DNA of 64,000 nucleotides from Mycobacterium kansasii ATCC 12478 (GCF_000157895.3 NC_022663.1:868001-932000); one strand, 5' to 3'; shown: positions 43,644 to 53,174, numbered from the stretch's first letter. Notes: generated by a model from the letters alone, not told the origin. A program made the numbers and translations.

Positions 43644-44657
43644 CTAGGCGCCGGCCCAGTTCTGCAGAAACGCCTGGGCAACCAGCGCGGCGTTTTCGGC
43701 CGCGATCTGCTTGTAGAGCAAGAACTGGAACGGAAAGCCGGGCAGGTTCAGCGGGTCACCGGGGCCGTCGGAGATGCCGCGGATGCCCAGAAACGGTACG
43801 CCGCGCGCGTTGGCGACCGCCTGCGCCGCGGCGGTCTCCTGGTCCACCGCGTCGAAGGCCGGGTTCTGCACCGGTACCTTCAGGTTGCTGAGCAAGCCGC
43901 GGGCCAGGAACGGCAACAACGCGTGCAGAAAGTTACCGGTGTAGAGAAGTGAGCGGTCCGGCGCCGAGCAGGGCTGGCAACCAAACACGTCGCCGCCGTT
44001 GGGGATGCAGGGAAACGCCTGGCCGTTGTTGTTGTCGCTGCTGGAGCCGTCGCCGCCGACGACGAGTTGCGTCTGTCGTCCCAGGCTGTTCAGTGCCACG
44101 GTGGGTACGTGCTGGCACAGGCAGGCGGGATTGCCGAGATTGTTGACACTGCCCAGGCTGACGGCCAATGTCTGGGCCGCGGCCAACATGCCCGGATCGA
44201 CGGCCTGAAATGTCGCGCCGTTGTCCAGGGTCCAGCGTGCCGGGATGGCCACGTCACCTATCGCGGTACGTCCGGCACCGCCGGCGACACCCGAAAACAC
44301 CACTGCGCCAACGGCAATACCGGACGAGCAGGTGAATCGATCAAGGGCGATCTCGGTGGTGTGGGTGGCGTTGACCAGCCCGATGCCGGTCATCGCCACT
44401 ATCACCCTCTTTCCGGCGATCGCCCCGAGGTAGAAGTGCCGATGGTGGGCGACGACAACCGGGTTGGCGTCAAGAGTGGTGTGCGCCAACACCGCGTCGG
44501 CTTCGGCGGGAAAGGCTGACAGGATCAGCGTGCGCTGTTGGCATGGGCTCACTGTCGCGAAGCCGCCGGCGTCGGCCCTGGTGTTCGACGAGACCGCCGT
44601 GGCGCCCAGCGACAAGGCGGCCACCAGCGCACACGCAGCCCGCAGCCGCTCGAGCAC
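43644..44657 (-). CDS. Exported nucleosidase-like protein (nucleoside phosphorylase superfamily)
   Basis: A 337-residue protein with a likely signal peptide (MLERLRAACALVAALSLGATAVS). The rest has the MTA/SAH-nucleosidase or purine-phosphorylase fold: LILSAFPAEADAVL, VIVAMTGIGLVNATHTTEIAL, VVFSGVAGGAG and, near the end, AFDAVDQETAAAQAVANARGVPFLGIRGISDGPGD (catalytic acid and purine loop). A Cys-rich insert lies around residues 175-230. Export of such an enzyme is unusual. It is convergent with sseB, 9 bp apart. Confidence 0.75.
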   Translation of the reverse strand: MLERLRAACALVAALSLGATAVSSNTRADAGGFATVSPCQQRTLILSAFPAEADAVLAHTTLDANPVVVAHHRHFYLGAIAGKRVIVAMTGIGLVNATHTTEIALDRFTCSSGIAVGAVVFSGVAGGAGRTAIGDVAIPARWTLDNGATFQAVDPGMLAAAQTLAVSLGSVNNLGNPACLCQHVPTVALNSLGRQTQLVVGGDGSSSDNNNGQAFPCIPNGGDVFGCQPCSAPDRSLLYTGNFLHALLPFLARGLLSNLKVPVQNPAFDAVDQETAAAQAVANARGVPFLGIRGISDGPGDPLNLPGFPFQFLLYKQIAAENAALVAQAFLQNWAGA

Positions 44658-44874
44658 GATCCCCCTATCCCCGGCGGAACTTCGTCGGTCGCGGCTGCCA
44701 GGACACGCTGTCTCATGGGTGGTGTGGCTTAGATTTTGGCGCTACATGACTCAAGGGTGGACATTCGTTATCGATGATTTTCGCCGACGATTCCGTGTCG
44801 TTATGCCGGGGCGCAAAGCCTTGGCTGCTCCGCCCGCCACGGCTGCCGCCGAGTGAGCGAACGGGTCGGCGGCG

Positions 44875-45441
44875 CTACAACCGCTCGACGACCAGCTGCG
44901 CGAACGCGTGGTTGGTCGAGACCTGTCCATCGGGCATCTTGATGTTGGGGTCATAGAGCTGCAGGCTTATCCCGTCGACCTTGTCGCCGTTCTGATGGCC
45001 GACGTAGTAATTCGTCGTCTTGCGTATCGTGAGCACGCCGTTGATGATGCTCTGTTGCGAATAGCGGGGATCTTGAAGCGAACCCAGGATCTCCATCTTC
45101 TTCTGGTCGACATTCCAGAAGAACGCATAGCCCGGAGCCGAATAGGCGGCGGCCTGCTGCTCAGGCGTCAGCTTGAAACCGAACGAGGTCAGCGACCAAC
45201 CGTCGATGCGATACGTGCCCGGCTGCAGCGTCAGGTATCCGTTCGACTTGTCGTACTTGATGTAGCCGTGTGCGTCCAAGTTCACGTCGTTGAAGACACG
45301 AACATTGACGCCGGGCTTCATCGGGACGTTCGCCAAGCCGCGTTCGGTGAACGCTCCCCACAGGCGCGGGTGAGATGTTCCGCCGCAGGCCGTTACGGCC
45401 AGTGCCACAGCGACGGCGAGTAACAACAACCTGTGTCTCAA
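44875..45441 (-). CDS. Lipoprotein of unknown function
   Basis: A 188-residue lipoprotein with signal peptide LLLLAVAVALAVTAC ending in the lipobox VTAC. The mature protein (residues 19-188) has YLTLQPGTYRIDGWSLTSFG and a DPxxSxQ-rich C-terminal part; no known domain. The next gene on this strand lies 23 bp upstream, suggesting co-transcription. Confidence 0.75.
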   Translation of the reverse strand: MRHRLLLLAVAVALAVTACGGTSHPRLWGAFTERGLANVPMKPGVNVRVFNDVNLDAHGYIKYDKSNGYLTLQPGTYRIDGWSLTSFGFKLTPEQQAAAYSAPGYAFFWNVDQKKMEILGSLQDPRYSQQSIINGVLTIRKTTNYYVGHQNGDKVDGISLQLYDPNIKMPDGQVSTNHAFAQLVVERL

Positions 45442-45464
45442 CGTGCCTCCCGGGTGGATTCGTT

Positions 45465-45881
45465 TCAGAGCAGCGGCCGGCCTTCAATTGCGGCTGAAAC
45501 TCTTTCCGCCATCCAATAGGCAATGGCCATGGATCGCTCTCCGTTCGGAAAACCGATGCCTTCGTACACCACTTCGCCGACCGCCGCCGGCAGGCTGACA
45601 TTCTGCGAGCGGTGCCGCCAGGTCAACCGATAGGACGCTCCGGCCCGCTGGATCCGCAAGTCGAGATCCCCGGTCAATTCGCCTGCGGCGTCGAAGTATT
45701 GCACACGGTAATCGCCGGGGAAGCCATTGGACGTATCGCCCCTGGCCCGTCCCGAACCGATCCCGCCGCTCGACCGGACCGAACCAGATGAAACGTACCG
45801 CGCATTGATGACGCCGGCTTCCTCGGAGCTGATCTGATATTCGCCAACACCGATTACCCGGGTAGTGATCATGCCCAGCAT
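45465..45881 (-). CDS. Conserved mycobacterial protein, unknown function
   Basis: A 138-residue soluble-looking protein (VGEYQISSEEAGVINARYVSS..., GDYRVQYFDAAGELTGDLDLRIQRAGASYRLTWRHR) with a mainly beta pattern. No known domain. Start is ATG 45881 or 45872. Located 23 bp before a lipoprotein gene on the same strand. Confidence 0.65.
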   Translation of the reverse strand: MLGMITTRVIGVGEYQISSEEAGVINARYVSSGSVRSSGGIGSGRARGDTSNGFPGDYRVQYFDAAGELTGDLDLRIQRAGASYRLTWRHRSQNVSLPAAVGEVVYEGIGFPNGERSMAIAYWMAERVSAAIEGRPLL

Positions 45882-45971
45882 GGTAAGCCCCGTCGTGCAT
45901 GTCTTCGTCCGGAATAGCAGAGCCGAAGACTAAGCTCACGGGACCCGGCCCCGACCAAGGAGGCGCATCCG

Positions 45972-47291
45972 ATGGCACCTGTCCCCGCACGCCGTCCGCT
46001 CTGGAAACCGTTGGCCACCTTCTGGTTGATCCTGTTCGTCGCCGCGTGCTCGTCGAGTACGCAGACTGGCGGCGGCGCCTCGACCGCCCCGGCCAGAACC
46101 AACCCGCTTGCGGGTGTGACGGTGCCCGACGCCTTCACCCCGCTGACGGTTGCGCCGATCAGCCGCCCGACATTTCCCTTCCCCGGCAGCGACGGCAAAT
46201 ATCACTTGGCCTTCGACGTGCAGATCACCAATGCCACCGGGGGGCCGGCCAGCCTCACTGCCGTCGACGTGGTCGACGCCCATGATCCCAAGAAGATGCT
46301 CGCCACGTTCGCCGGCCCGCAGTTGGTCGACCCCGCCTGTAACTATGGAAACTGCAACCGATTACGGCAGCTCACCCAACAGCCCTCCCCCGACTTCGGC
46401 ATCGCACCGCAAACGTCACGGACGCTGTTGCTGGACTTCACGCTTGACACGTTGGCGCAATTTCCGAAGGCGGTCATGCTGCGTCTGCATGGGACCGGGG
46501 TGACCAACCCGGCGGTAAGCAACGAACCTGGCCCGCTGGACACCCTGGGTGCTCCGTTCGATATCTCGGCCGGCACGCCGCGGGTGATCAGCCCGCCACT
46601 GCGGGGCAACAATTGGGTCGCCTTCAACGGCTGCTGTGATCCGGGCTGGGCGCACCGCGACGCCATCATGCCGGTCAACATGAAGCTGAACAACAGCCAG
46701 CGTTTTGCGATCGACTGGATGCACATGGACGACCAGGGCAACTTCTACACCGGAGACCAAACCCGCAACGAGAGTTACGTCTCTTACGGAGTTCCCGTCT
46801 ACGCGGTGGCCGACGGCACCGTGGCCTCCACCCTCGACACTGTCGAGGCCAACGTACCGGGCATCCTGCCGGCCTCCGATCCTGCGCTGGCCGCCAAGAT
46901 GACAATCGACACCATCGACGGCAACCACATCGTGATGGACGTCGGCGACGGCGTGTATGCGCTCTACGCGCACCTCATCAAGGGCTCGTTGCTGGTCAAA
47001 CCCGGTGACAAGGTCACAAAGGGCCAACAGATCGCCAAACTGGGTAACACCGGCAACTCCAACGCCCCGCACCTGCACTTCCAGCTGATGAGCGGTCCGT
47101 CGCTACTCGAAGCCGACGCCGTGCCCTATGTGCTGGACAACTTCAGTTACCAAGGTCAGGTGAGCACCACCTCGGTGTGGAACGCCGACAACTACCTCAG
47201 TGGCTCGTTCTTCGGACCAGAGCGACTGCAGGCACCCGAACTTCGTTCTCATCAGCTGCCGCTGTTGCTGGCGATTGCGACTTTTGCATAA
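45972..47291 (+). CDS. M23 family peptidase lipoprotein
   Basis: A 439-residue lipoprotein: signal WLILFVAACSSST with lipobox AAC at residue 26, a beta-rich domain (50-230) and an M23/LytM domain near 260-390. The zinc site is partly visible: RFAIDWMHMDDQG, GVPVYAVADGTVAS and APHLHFQLM (HxH). M23 peptidases cleave peptidoglycan cross-bridges; some LytM proteins act only as activators, which this could be as the first His is not obvious. Divergent from the preceding gene. Confidence 0.85.
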   Translation: MAPVPARRPLWKPLATFWLILFVAACSSSTQTGGGASTAPARTNPLAGVTVPDAFTPLTVAPISRPTFPFPGSDGKYHLAFDVQITNATGGPASLTAVDVVDAHDPKKMLATFAGPQLVDPACNYGNCNRLRQLTQQPSPDFGIAPQTSRTLLLDFTLDTLAQFPKAVMLRLHGTGVTNPAVSNEPGPLDTLGAPFDISAGTPRVISPPLRGNNWVAFNGCCDPGWAHRDAIMPVNMKLNNSQRFAIDWMHMDDQGNFYTGDQTRNESYVSYGVPVYAVADGTVASTLDTVEANVPGILPASDPALAAKMTIDTIDGNHIVMDVGDGVYALYAHLIKGSLLVKPGDKVTKGQQIAKLGNTGNSNAPHLHFQLMSGPSLLEADAVPYVLDNFSYQGQVSTTSVWNADNYLSGSFFGPERLQAPELRSHQLPLLLAIATFA

Positions 47292-47333
47292 GACCGGCCC
47301 AATACCGGTCGAGACCGCCGAAAGGACCTCATC

Positions 47334-48320
47334 TTGGATATCTTCACCGAATGGCATGACGGCGGAACGCAATTGCGTTGGCGGTCGACCACCGCCGCCA
47401 ACGACGGCGCCGAAGTGTCGGTGTTCACCCGCCGCTGCGGAACATCGGGGGCGCCGGCGCTGGTACTGGTCCACGGCTTCCCGACGTCCAGCATCGACTA
47501 CTTCGGGTTGGCGGGCGAATTGGGCTCGGAATTCGACATCTTCGTGCTCGACTTCCCGGGCTACGGCCTGTCCGACAAGCCGCCCGAGCCCTACGTCTAC
47601 TCGTTGTACGACGACGCCCGACTGCTCGTTCACGCCATCAGGCGGGTGTGGCAGCTGACCGAGTTCCGGATGCTCACCCACGACCGCGGCAGCAGCGTGG
47701 GCATGATCGCGCTGGGCATGCTGGCCGGTGAGGACCCAGCGGCGCTGCCGCTCGACGTGATCATCACCAACGCCAACATCTACCTGCCGCTGTCGAACCT
47801 CACCGCGTTCCAGACGGCGCTGCTCGACGCCGCGACGGGGCGGCCCACTGCCGCGGCGACAACGCCCGAACTGCTGGCGGCCGGCCTGGGAGCCAGCACC
47901 TTCATCCCGCGGCGGACGCTGGACGACCCGGAGATCGCCGCGCTGGCGAAGTGTTTTGCCCACAACGACGGGATCTCGGTGCTGCCCGACACCATTCAGT
48001 ACCTTCATGAGCGGGAGGCCGACGAAACCCGTTGGCTTGAAGAGCTTTCCACGATGTCCCTCAACACTACGCTGGTCTGGGGACTGCATGACAGCGTGGC
48101 GCCCCTGCGCGTCGCCAACCATGTCTGGCAGGCCTATCTGAAGAACCAGCCGGGGCGCAGTCGCTACTGGGTGGTGCCCGGCGCCGATCACTATTTGCAA
48201 TGTGACACGCCCGCGGAATTGGCCGAGATCGTGCGCGTCACCGCCGGCGGTGAGAACATCGGGCTGCAGACGCTCGGGAACCGGCCCGACGGCGCGGTTC
48301 TGGTCGACCAGAGCGACTAG
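47334..48320 (+). CDS. Alpha/beta hydrolase (epoxide hydrolase/haloalkane dehalogenase-like)
   Basis: A 328-residue hydrolase starting at TTG (GAAAGGACC upstream). Motifs: LVLVHGFPTSSIDY (HGxP oxyanion loop), THDRGSSVGM (nucleophile Asp in the HDRGS elbow), acid near TTLVWGLHDSVAP and histidine in PGADHYLQCDTP. An Asp nucleophile suggests hydrolysis of an epoxide or halide via an ester intermediate. Starts 42 bp after the M23 gene. A strong hairpin follows the stop. Confidence 0.82.
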   Translation: MDIFTEWHDGGTQLRWRSTTAANDGAEVSVFTRRCGTSGAPALVLVHGFPTSSIDYFGLAGELGSEFDIFVLDFPGYGLSDKPPEPYVYSLYDDARLLVHAIRRVWQLTEFRMLTHDRGSSVGMIALGMLAGEDPAALPLDVIITNANIYLPLSNLTAFQTALLDAATGRPTAAATTPELLAAGLGASTFIPRRTLDDPEIAALAKCFAHNDGISVLPDTIQYLHEREADETRWLEELSTMSLNTTLVWGLHDSVAPLRVANHVWQAYLKNQPGRSRYWVVPGADHYLQCDTPAELAEIVRVTAGGENIGLQTLGNRPDGAVLVDQSD

Positions 48321-48337
48321 CGTCTTAGGCGCCATCG

Positions 48338-48373
48338 GCTGACCCGGCGGCGAGTTCGCCGGGACGGGTCAGC
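48338..48373 (+). terminator. Strong hairpin after the alpha/beta hydrolase gene
   Basis: GCTGACCCG (48338-48346) pairs exactly with CGGGTCAGC (48365-48373), and the loop contains a further GGCG/CGCC pairing. 18 bp after the stop codon. No T-run. Likely transcription terminator. Confidence 0.6.
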
Positions 48374-48854
48374 AGTTCCGGGGCGAGGCTCGCAGAAGAG
48401 CGCGAGTTGGTTTCGGCCGTCACACCTACAAGCCATAAGCTAACTTGTGTTCACCGCACTCGAGGGCGAAGCCCGGGCGTTGAGCTGGTGCAGCTTGGAC
48501 CTGTCGACCCGGCACTGTTAACTTGCGGATCAAATATTCGGTATTGTGCGTCACCGCGGCCGAAGGGGCCAACGATGGCCAACCTGGTACTACTGCTGCT
48601 GCGGCGGCCTGTTCGACATCCACCAGCAGTTCGGCGAATTGCTACCCGGGAAATTCGCAGAACGACGGATCGACCCGCCAACCATCGACGAGGCCGCCTG
48701 AAACTCGCTCATCCACAAGTCTTCACGATATCTCCAGTCAAGGTGCCCGCCGGTACAGCGGGTGGCTGTTCGCCATGAGTGAACATGTGAAATCGGTTGT
48801 TTGGCAGTCACTTTCTGCCGGTTTCCTGTCGGTGTCGGTCGATAGATTGCGGGT
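48374..48854 (+). other. Gene-poor stretch before 13E12 copy 2
   Basis: 480 bases. Apart from the possible small ORF at 48546-48701, nothing is recognised. The last bases before 48855 resemble the region upstream of copy 1, including GTCGGTGTCGGTCGATAG. Confidence 0.4.
48546..48701 (+). CDS. Possible small cysteine-containing protein (51 aa)
   Basis: A short frame starting at GTG. From codon 11 on it reads WPTWYYCCCGGLFDIHQQ and ends with PPTIDEAA, with high G/C at third positions, as in real genes. Adjacent cysteines (CCC) suggest metal binding. No family recognised. It may also be a remnant of a longer gene. Confidence 0.3.
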   Translation: MRHRGRRGQRWPTWYYCCCGGLFDIHQQFGELLPGKFAERRIDPPTIDEAA

Positions 48855-50099
48855 ATGGGCTCGGGCGGCGTCGTGGATCGGCAGACAGTTACGGCGATCT
48901 TTGATGCACTCGACGCCGCGGCGGATAGGTTGGTGGGTCTGGACTTTGATGCGTTGACGACTCCGGAGTGGTTGGTGCTGCTGGGGCGCTGTGAAAAGGT
49001 GCGCCGACGCCTGCCGGTGGCTGAGCACCAGCTGATCAACAACCTGGCCCGCCAGGCCAGCGCCGAAGAACTAGGCGGCAAACTGTCGCATGCCATCGCC
49101 GACTGGGCGCTGACCAGCCGCACCGAGGCCAGCCGGCGCAGCAACGCCGCCGCCGATCTGGGGCCGCGGCGCGCGCTGACCGGGGAACCGATCGCCCCGG
49201 TACTGGCCGGGGCCGCCGCCGCCCAATGCGACGGCACGATCGGCGCCGAGCACATCGCGGTGATCCGCCGCTTTTGCCGGCAGTTGCCGGGCTGGGTCGA
49301 TCAAGCCACCCGCGAGCGCGCCGAAGCTCAGCTGGCCCGCCAAGGCGGCCAGGTTCGCCCCGAACAACTATCCGGGCTGGCCGCCACGATCGCTGATCGC
49401 CTCAACCCCGACGGCACCTACCGCGACGAGGACCGGGCGCGGCGGCGCGCTCTGATGTTGGGCAGCCAGCAAGCCGATGGCATGTCGGAGCTGCGCGCGC
49501 GGATCACCCCGAGCTGCGCGCCACCCTGGAAGCCGTGCTGGCCAAGCTGGCCGCCCCGGGCATGTGCAACCCCGAATCCGAAACCCCCGGTGTGGACGGC
49601 AGTCCCAGTCAGGCCGCCATCGACACCGACACCCGCTCAGCGGCCCAACGCTCTCATGACGGGCTGCTGGCCGGGCTGCGCGCCCTGTTGGCGTCCGGAG
49701 AGTTGGGTCAGCACAACGGCTTACCCGCGCCGATCATCGTGTCGACCACGCTGGCCGAACTGGAAGCCGCTGCCGGACAGGGACTCACCGGCGGCGGCAC
49801 CCTGCTGCCGATGAGCGATGTGATTCGGCTGGCCCGCCACGCCCGCCATTATCTGGCGGTTTTCGACGGCGGCAAGGCATTGGCGCTGTATCACAGCAAA
49901 CGCCTGGCCGCACCGGGGCAGCGAATCGTCTTGGATGCCAAGGAGCGCGGGTGCAGCGCGCCGGGTTGTGACGTCAAGGGCTACTACTGCCCCACCCCAC
50001 CTCGACTCGTCTGGATCAACGGGCCAACCCCGCACCAACACCATGCACCACCCCGAAAAACTGCTCCACGCAGACGAAGACGACGACGAAACGGAGTAG
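48855..50099 (+). pseudogene. 13E12-repeat family (DUF222/HNH) gene, copy 2, frameshifted and lacking the HNH core
   Basis: ATG 48855 opens a full DUF222 domain (TVTAIFDALDAAADRLVGLDFDALTTPEWLVLL onward). At about 49508, in ACCCCGAG, one base is missing; the family sequence resumes in the next frame as ELRATLEAVLAKLAAPG. Further on, GCDVKGYYC is joined straight to PTPPRLVWINGPTPHQHH, so roughly 45 residues including the HNH catalytic histidines (present in copy 1) are gone. A one-base insertion near 50052 shifts the last codons before TAG at 50097-50099. Non-functional as a nuclease. Confidence 0.85.
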
Positions 50100-50104
50100 C
50101 CCGG

Positions 50105-51310
50105 TCAGCCCAGAGCTAACCTGTCCGCCAGCGCCCGGCCCATTCGCGATACGGCTTCGATCAGGATGGCTTGGCTGGTCGCGAAATTGATGCGCACATG
50201 CCCGTCCCCGCCCGTTCCGAAGACGTGGCCGGAACTCAGCGCCACGCGGGCGTGGTCCCGGAACCACCTGGCCGGACCCGACAGGTCCGACACCACTGCA
50301 AGGCCGTCGGCGGCTCGTTCGTCGAAACCGAGTGCGCGACAGTCCAGCCAGGCCAGGTAAGTGCCTTGCGGCCAAAGGTATTTCACCCCGGGAAGGTGTT
50401 GCTCGACCAGATCACCCAATAACGTTCGGTTGGTCTCCAGGCCCTGCAGCACGGCGTCGAGCCAATCGCCGCCGCTGCGAAATGCTTCGGTATGCGAGAT
50501 GACACCGAGGTGGCTTGGCCCGTGACTGACTTCCTCGGGCATGCGGCGAAGATCGGTGCCTGCTTCGGCACCGGCGATGGCCACAGCGGCTTTGATCCCG
50601 CAGAGATTCCATGCTTTCGAGGCAGACATCAAGCTGAATGCGTTCTCGGCACCGGGCACGCTCAGGTACGGCGTGAATCGCGCCCCCCTCATGACGAGCG
50701 GAGCATGAATCTCGTCGGATACCACCCGCACGCCGAACCGGCGTGCGAGTTGGGCGATCTCGCTCAGTTCGTCGACGGTGTGCACAGCGCCGGTGGGGTT
50801 GTGGGGATTGCACAACAGGTAGGCGACGTTCCCGCCGGAGCCACCGGCGCGCGCGAACGCCCGCTCCAACGTGTCCACATCGATCCGGCCGTCAATACCC
50901 AGCGGCGCTTCGATCACCTGCCGGCCGTCATGGGACACGAACGCGTAGAACGGTGCGTAGACGGGCGAATTGACGATGACCGTGTCACCGCGCTCGGTGA
51001 CCAACCGTAGTAGCTCGACAGCACCGAGCATGACGTCGGGCACGATCGCGGTGCGGCCGACCTCCAGATCGTGCCAATCCCAACGTTGCGAGGCGTATTC
51101 GGCCACCGCTTCGGCATAGGCGGTGCCGTGGGGATATCCGGTGTCGCCGCGGTCGACGGCGCTGTGGATGGCGGCGGCCACCGTCGGCGCAAGTTTGACA
51201 TCCATCTCCGCGACCCACAGCGGCAGGACATCGGCCGGGTAAGCACGCCATTTCATGCTCGTGCGGCTCTGCAATTGCTCGAGCGACAGCTCCTCGAGTG
51301 GATTCGTCAC
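50105..51310 (-). CDS. MalY/PatB-type PLP-dependent C-S lyase or aminotransferase
   Basis: A 401-residue fold-type I PLP enzyme like M. tuberculosis Rv2294: LPLWVAEMDVKLAP, LLCNPHNPTGAVH, VVSDEIHAPLVM and the PLP lysine in SLMSASKAWNLCGIKAA, with the late FATSQAIL. PatB/MalY enzymes cleave cystathionine to homocysteine, pyruvate and ammonia. Intact. Downstream end is 5 bp from the broken 13E12 gene. Confidence 0.88.
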   Translation of the reverse strand: MTNPLEELSLEQLQSRTSMKWRAYPADVLPLWVAEMDVKLAPTVAAAIHSAVDRGDTGYPHGTAYAEAVAEYASQRWDWHDLEVGRTAIVPDVMLGAVELLRLVTERGDTVIVNSPVYAPFYAFVSHDGRQVIEAPLGIDGRIDVDTLERAFARAGGSGGNVAYLLCNPHNPTGAVHTVDELSEIAQLARRFGVRVVSDEIHAPLVMRGARFTPYLSVPGAENAFSLMSASKAWNLCGIKAAVAIAGAEAGTDLRRMPEEVSHGPSHLGVISHTEAFRSGGDWLDAVLQGLETNRTLLGDLVEQHLPGVKYLWPQGTYLAWLDCRALGFDERAADGLAVVSDLSGPARWFRDHARVALSSGHVFGTGGDGHVRINFATSQAILIEAVSRMGRALADRLALG

Positions 51311-51485
51311 TGTTGCAGATTACGGCCCTCGGATGCCGACTCACCGGGCGGCAAACGCGTGCACGGGGATGGTCAACGGCAAATCCATCGAACTGAGCAG
51401 GCCCGGCTCCGCAGCAGCAGTAACGGGGTGCCGCTCGAGTCGGGTAGCTCGTAGTGCGTCCGCGGTCGTCTGGCTGCGTGTTCGA

Positions 51486-52052
51486 TCAGTCGTGTTTCGC
51501 CGCGTAGCGCAGCAGGACCGCGCCGCCCGGGAAGGTTCGGTTCTCCAACAGTCGCAGCGAGATCCATGACGGCAGGGTCGGGAAGAACGGGGTGCCGCCG
51601 CCCACGGCGGTGGGCGTGACCACGATCCGGTACTCGTCCACCAGTCCGGCCTGCACGATCGGTGCGGCCAGCGTCGCGCCGGCCACCTCCAGCCTGCCGT
51701 CGGTTTCGGCTTTCAGCTTCGTTACCACCTCGACCGGGTCGCCGCGTTCCAGGCGGGAGTTCCAGGCGACGGACTCCAGGGTGCGCGAGAACACGACCTT
51801 GGGCAGGTTGCGCCAGATGTGGGCGAAGTCGATGATCAGAGGGGTGGCGTCCGGGGCCTTGTCGGCGGTCGGCCAGTACGCGGACATCAGTTCGTAGAGC
51901 CGCCGGCCGTAGAACGACAGGGCGGTCTCCCGCTCGAAGTCGTTCCAGTACTGGTGCAGTTCTTCGCTCGGATCGGCCCAGTCGATGTTGCCTTGTGCAT
52001 CGGCGATGTACCCGTCCGCCGACACGTTGAAGCCATAGATGAGTTTGCCCAT
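51486..52052 (-). CDS. Dihydrofolate reductase-like (RibD C-terminal) protein
   Basis: A 188-residue protein of the DHFR/RibD_C fold: MGKLIYGFNVSADGYIADAQGNIDW, FYGRRLYELMSAYW and LEVAGATLAAPIVQAGLVDEYRIVVTPTAVGGGTPFF (NADPH-binding region). Such proteins are probable NADPH-dependent reductases, rarely true DHFR. The conserved sequence begins at ATG 52052. Confidence 0.88.
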   Translation of the reverse strand: MGKLIYGFNVSADGYIADAQGNIDWADPSEELHQYWNDFERETALSFYGRRLYELMSAYWPTADKAPDATPLIIDFAHIWRNLPKVVFSRTLESVAWNSRLERGDPVEVVTKLKAETDGRLEVAGATLAAPIVQAGLVDEYRIVVTPTAVGGGTPFFPTLPSWISLRLLENRTFPGGAVLLRYAAKHD

Positions 52053-52142
52053 GGAGATCAGACTGCACCGGAGGGCAAAATTCATCGCGACGCCACACGA
52101 GACATTGTCAAATACTTTGGCTGGGCGAGCGTCAGGCGGCCT

Positions 52143-52415
52143 CCTAAGTAGTTGACGAATCGACCGGTCGTTCTATGAGTTTGCCCTTCTCGAACACGGC
52201 TCCGGCCCGAACGAAGGCGACCAGGTGCGGCGCGTTCACGGCGCCAGCGTGCCTCAGCGGCCTCGATCAACTTGAACGCCATCGGGAGCCCGGACGCCCG
52301 CGAGCCCAGCCCCGTGGTGACGATGGATCCAATGCTCCGCCGGGTAGCGGTAGGACTTCGGCAGCACGTCGGCATCGTCGACGATCTTGACACGCCTGCA
52401 CTGACGTGCCACCAA
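52143..52415 (-). mobile_element. IS256-family (Mutator) transposase C-terminal remnant
   Basis: In pieces across frames the sequence reads KIVDDADVLPKSYRYPAEHWIH, then GLGSRASGLPMAFKLIEAAEARW, then, after a one-base break, VNAPHLVAFVRAGAVFEKGKLIERP ending at a stop. These are successive segments of the C-terminus of IS256-type transposases, with about 16-20 residues missing after AEHWIH. No inverted repeats or rest of the transposase were seen. Confidence 0.75.
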
Positions 52416-52593
52416 CGCAGATAATTTCAGCAGACGTTGACGTCAGCGGGTAGACAACGGAAAGTCCTTCTGCCACTACAGAAAATGTGGTTTACCAACC
52501 CAACTGAGGCTTACGGCCAACGCCACTGCCTGGACGCGGACCTGAACACCGTTCGAGCCCAATGCATCTGCTGCATCGCGTGAACGGTCCACG

Positions 52594-53130
52594 TTAGTCG
52601 CTACGTCGAACACCCCGCCGATCCAGGCGCTCGATCACCCAGGTGGCCCACTCGATCTCGTGGCGAGTCCACCGTAATCCCTGCTCGAGAACTGCGCGGG
52701 CAAAGAAGCTGTCGTCATCGTCGGACCCGTCGTAGGCATCGCGGATCTGCTGGTAGTGCGCGTGCTCCTCCTCGGCCAGGGACAACAGTGATTCCAAATA
52801 CTTTCGCGCCTGGCCGGGAGGCAGGTGGCCAAGCAGAAACACCCGCAGCAACGCAGCGTTGCGTATGGGCGGATCCTCCTGCGGAGAAGTGATCCAGCGA
52901 TTGAGCTCCGCCCGGCCCGCATCGGTGATCGCGTACTCTTTGCGCCCCCGCGGACCCGTGTCGGACGCCTTGATCAGCCCGGCGGCAGCAAGCTTGTTGA
53001 GCTCGCTGTAGAGCTGACTCTGGGTAGCCGGCCAGACGTTGTCCATCGACAACTTGAACCGTTTCAGCAGGTCATATCCACTACCTGGCTCCTGGGAAAG
53101 CAACCCCAGCGCGGCATGTCGCAAGCTCAC
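52594..53130 (-). CDS. PadR family transcriptional regulator
   Basis: A 178-residue PadR protein. The winged HTH spans about residues 1-75 (LRHAALGLLSQEPGSGYDLLKRF, LYSELNKLAAAGLIKASD) followed by the helical C-terminal domain of Vir_act_alpha_C type. Divergent from a membrane-protein gene at 53226, with a classic PadR site between them. Confidence 0.92.
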   Translation of the reverse strand: MSLRHAALGLLSQEPGSGYDLLKRFKLSMDNVWPATQSQLYSELNKLAAAGLIKASDTGPRGRKEYAITDAGRAELNRWITSPQEDPPIRNAALLRVFLLGHLPPGQARKYLESLLSLAEEEHAHYQQIRDAYDGSDDDDSFFARAVLEQGLRWTRHEIEWATWVIERLDRRGVRRSD

Positions 53131-53158
53131 CGGTCCATCCTAACCGTCCAGCATTGAC

Positions 53159-53174
53159 ATGTCACTAACGACAT
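53159..53174. promoter_or_regulatory. PadR-type operator
   Basis: ATGT-CACTAACG-ACAT: the ATGT-N8-ACAT motif known for PadR-family repressors, 52 bp upstream of the membrane-protein start and 28 bp from the padR start. Confidence 0.75.
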
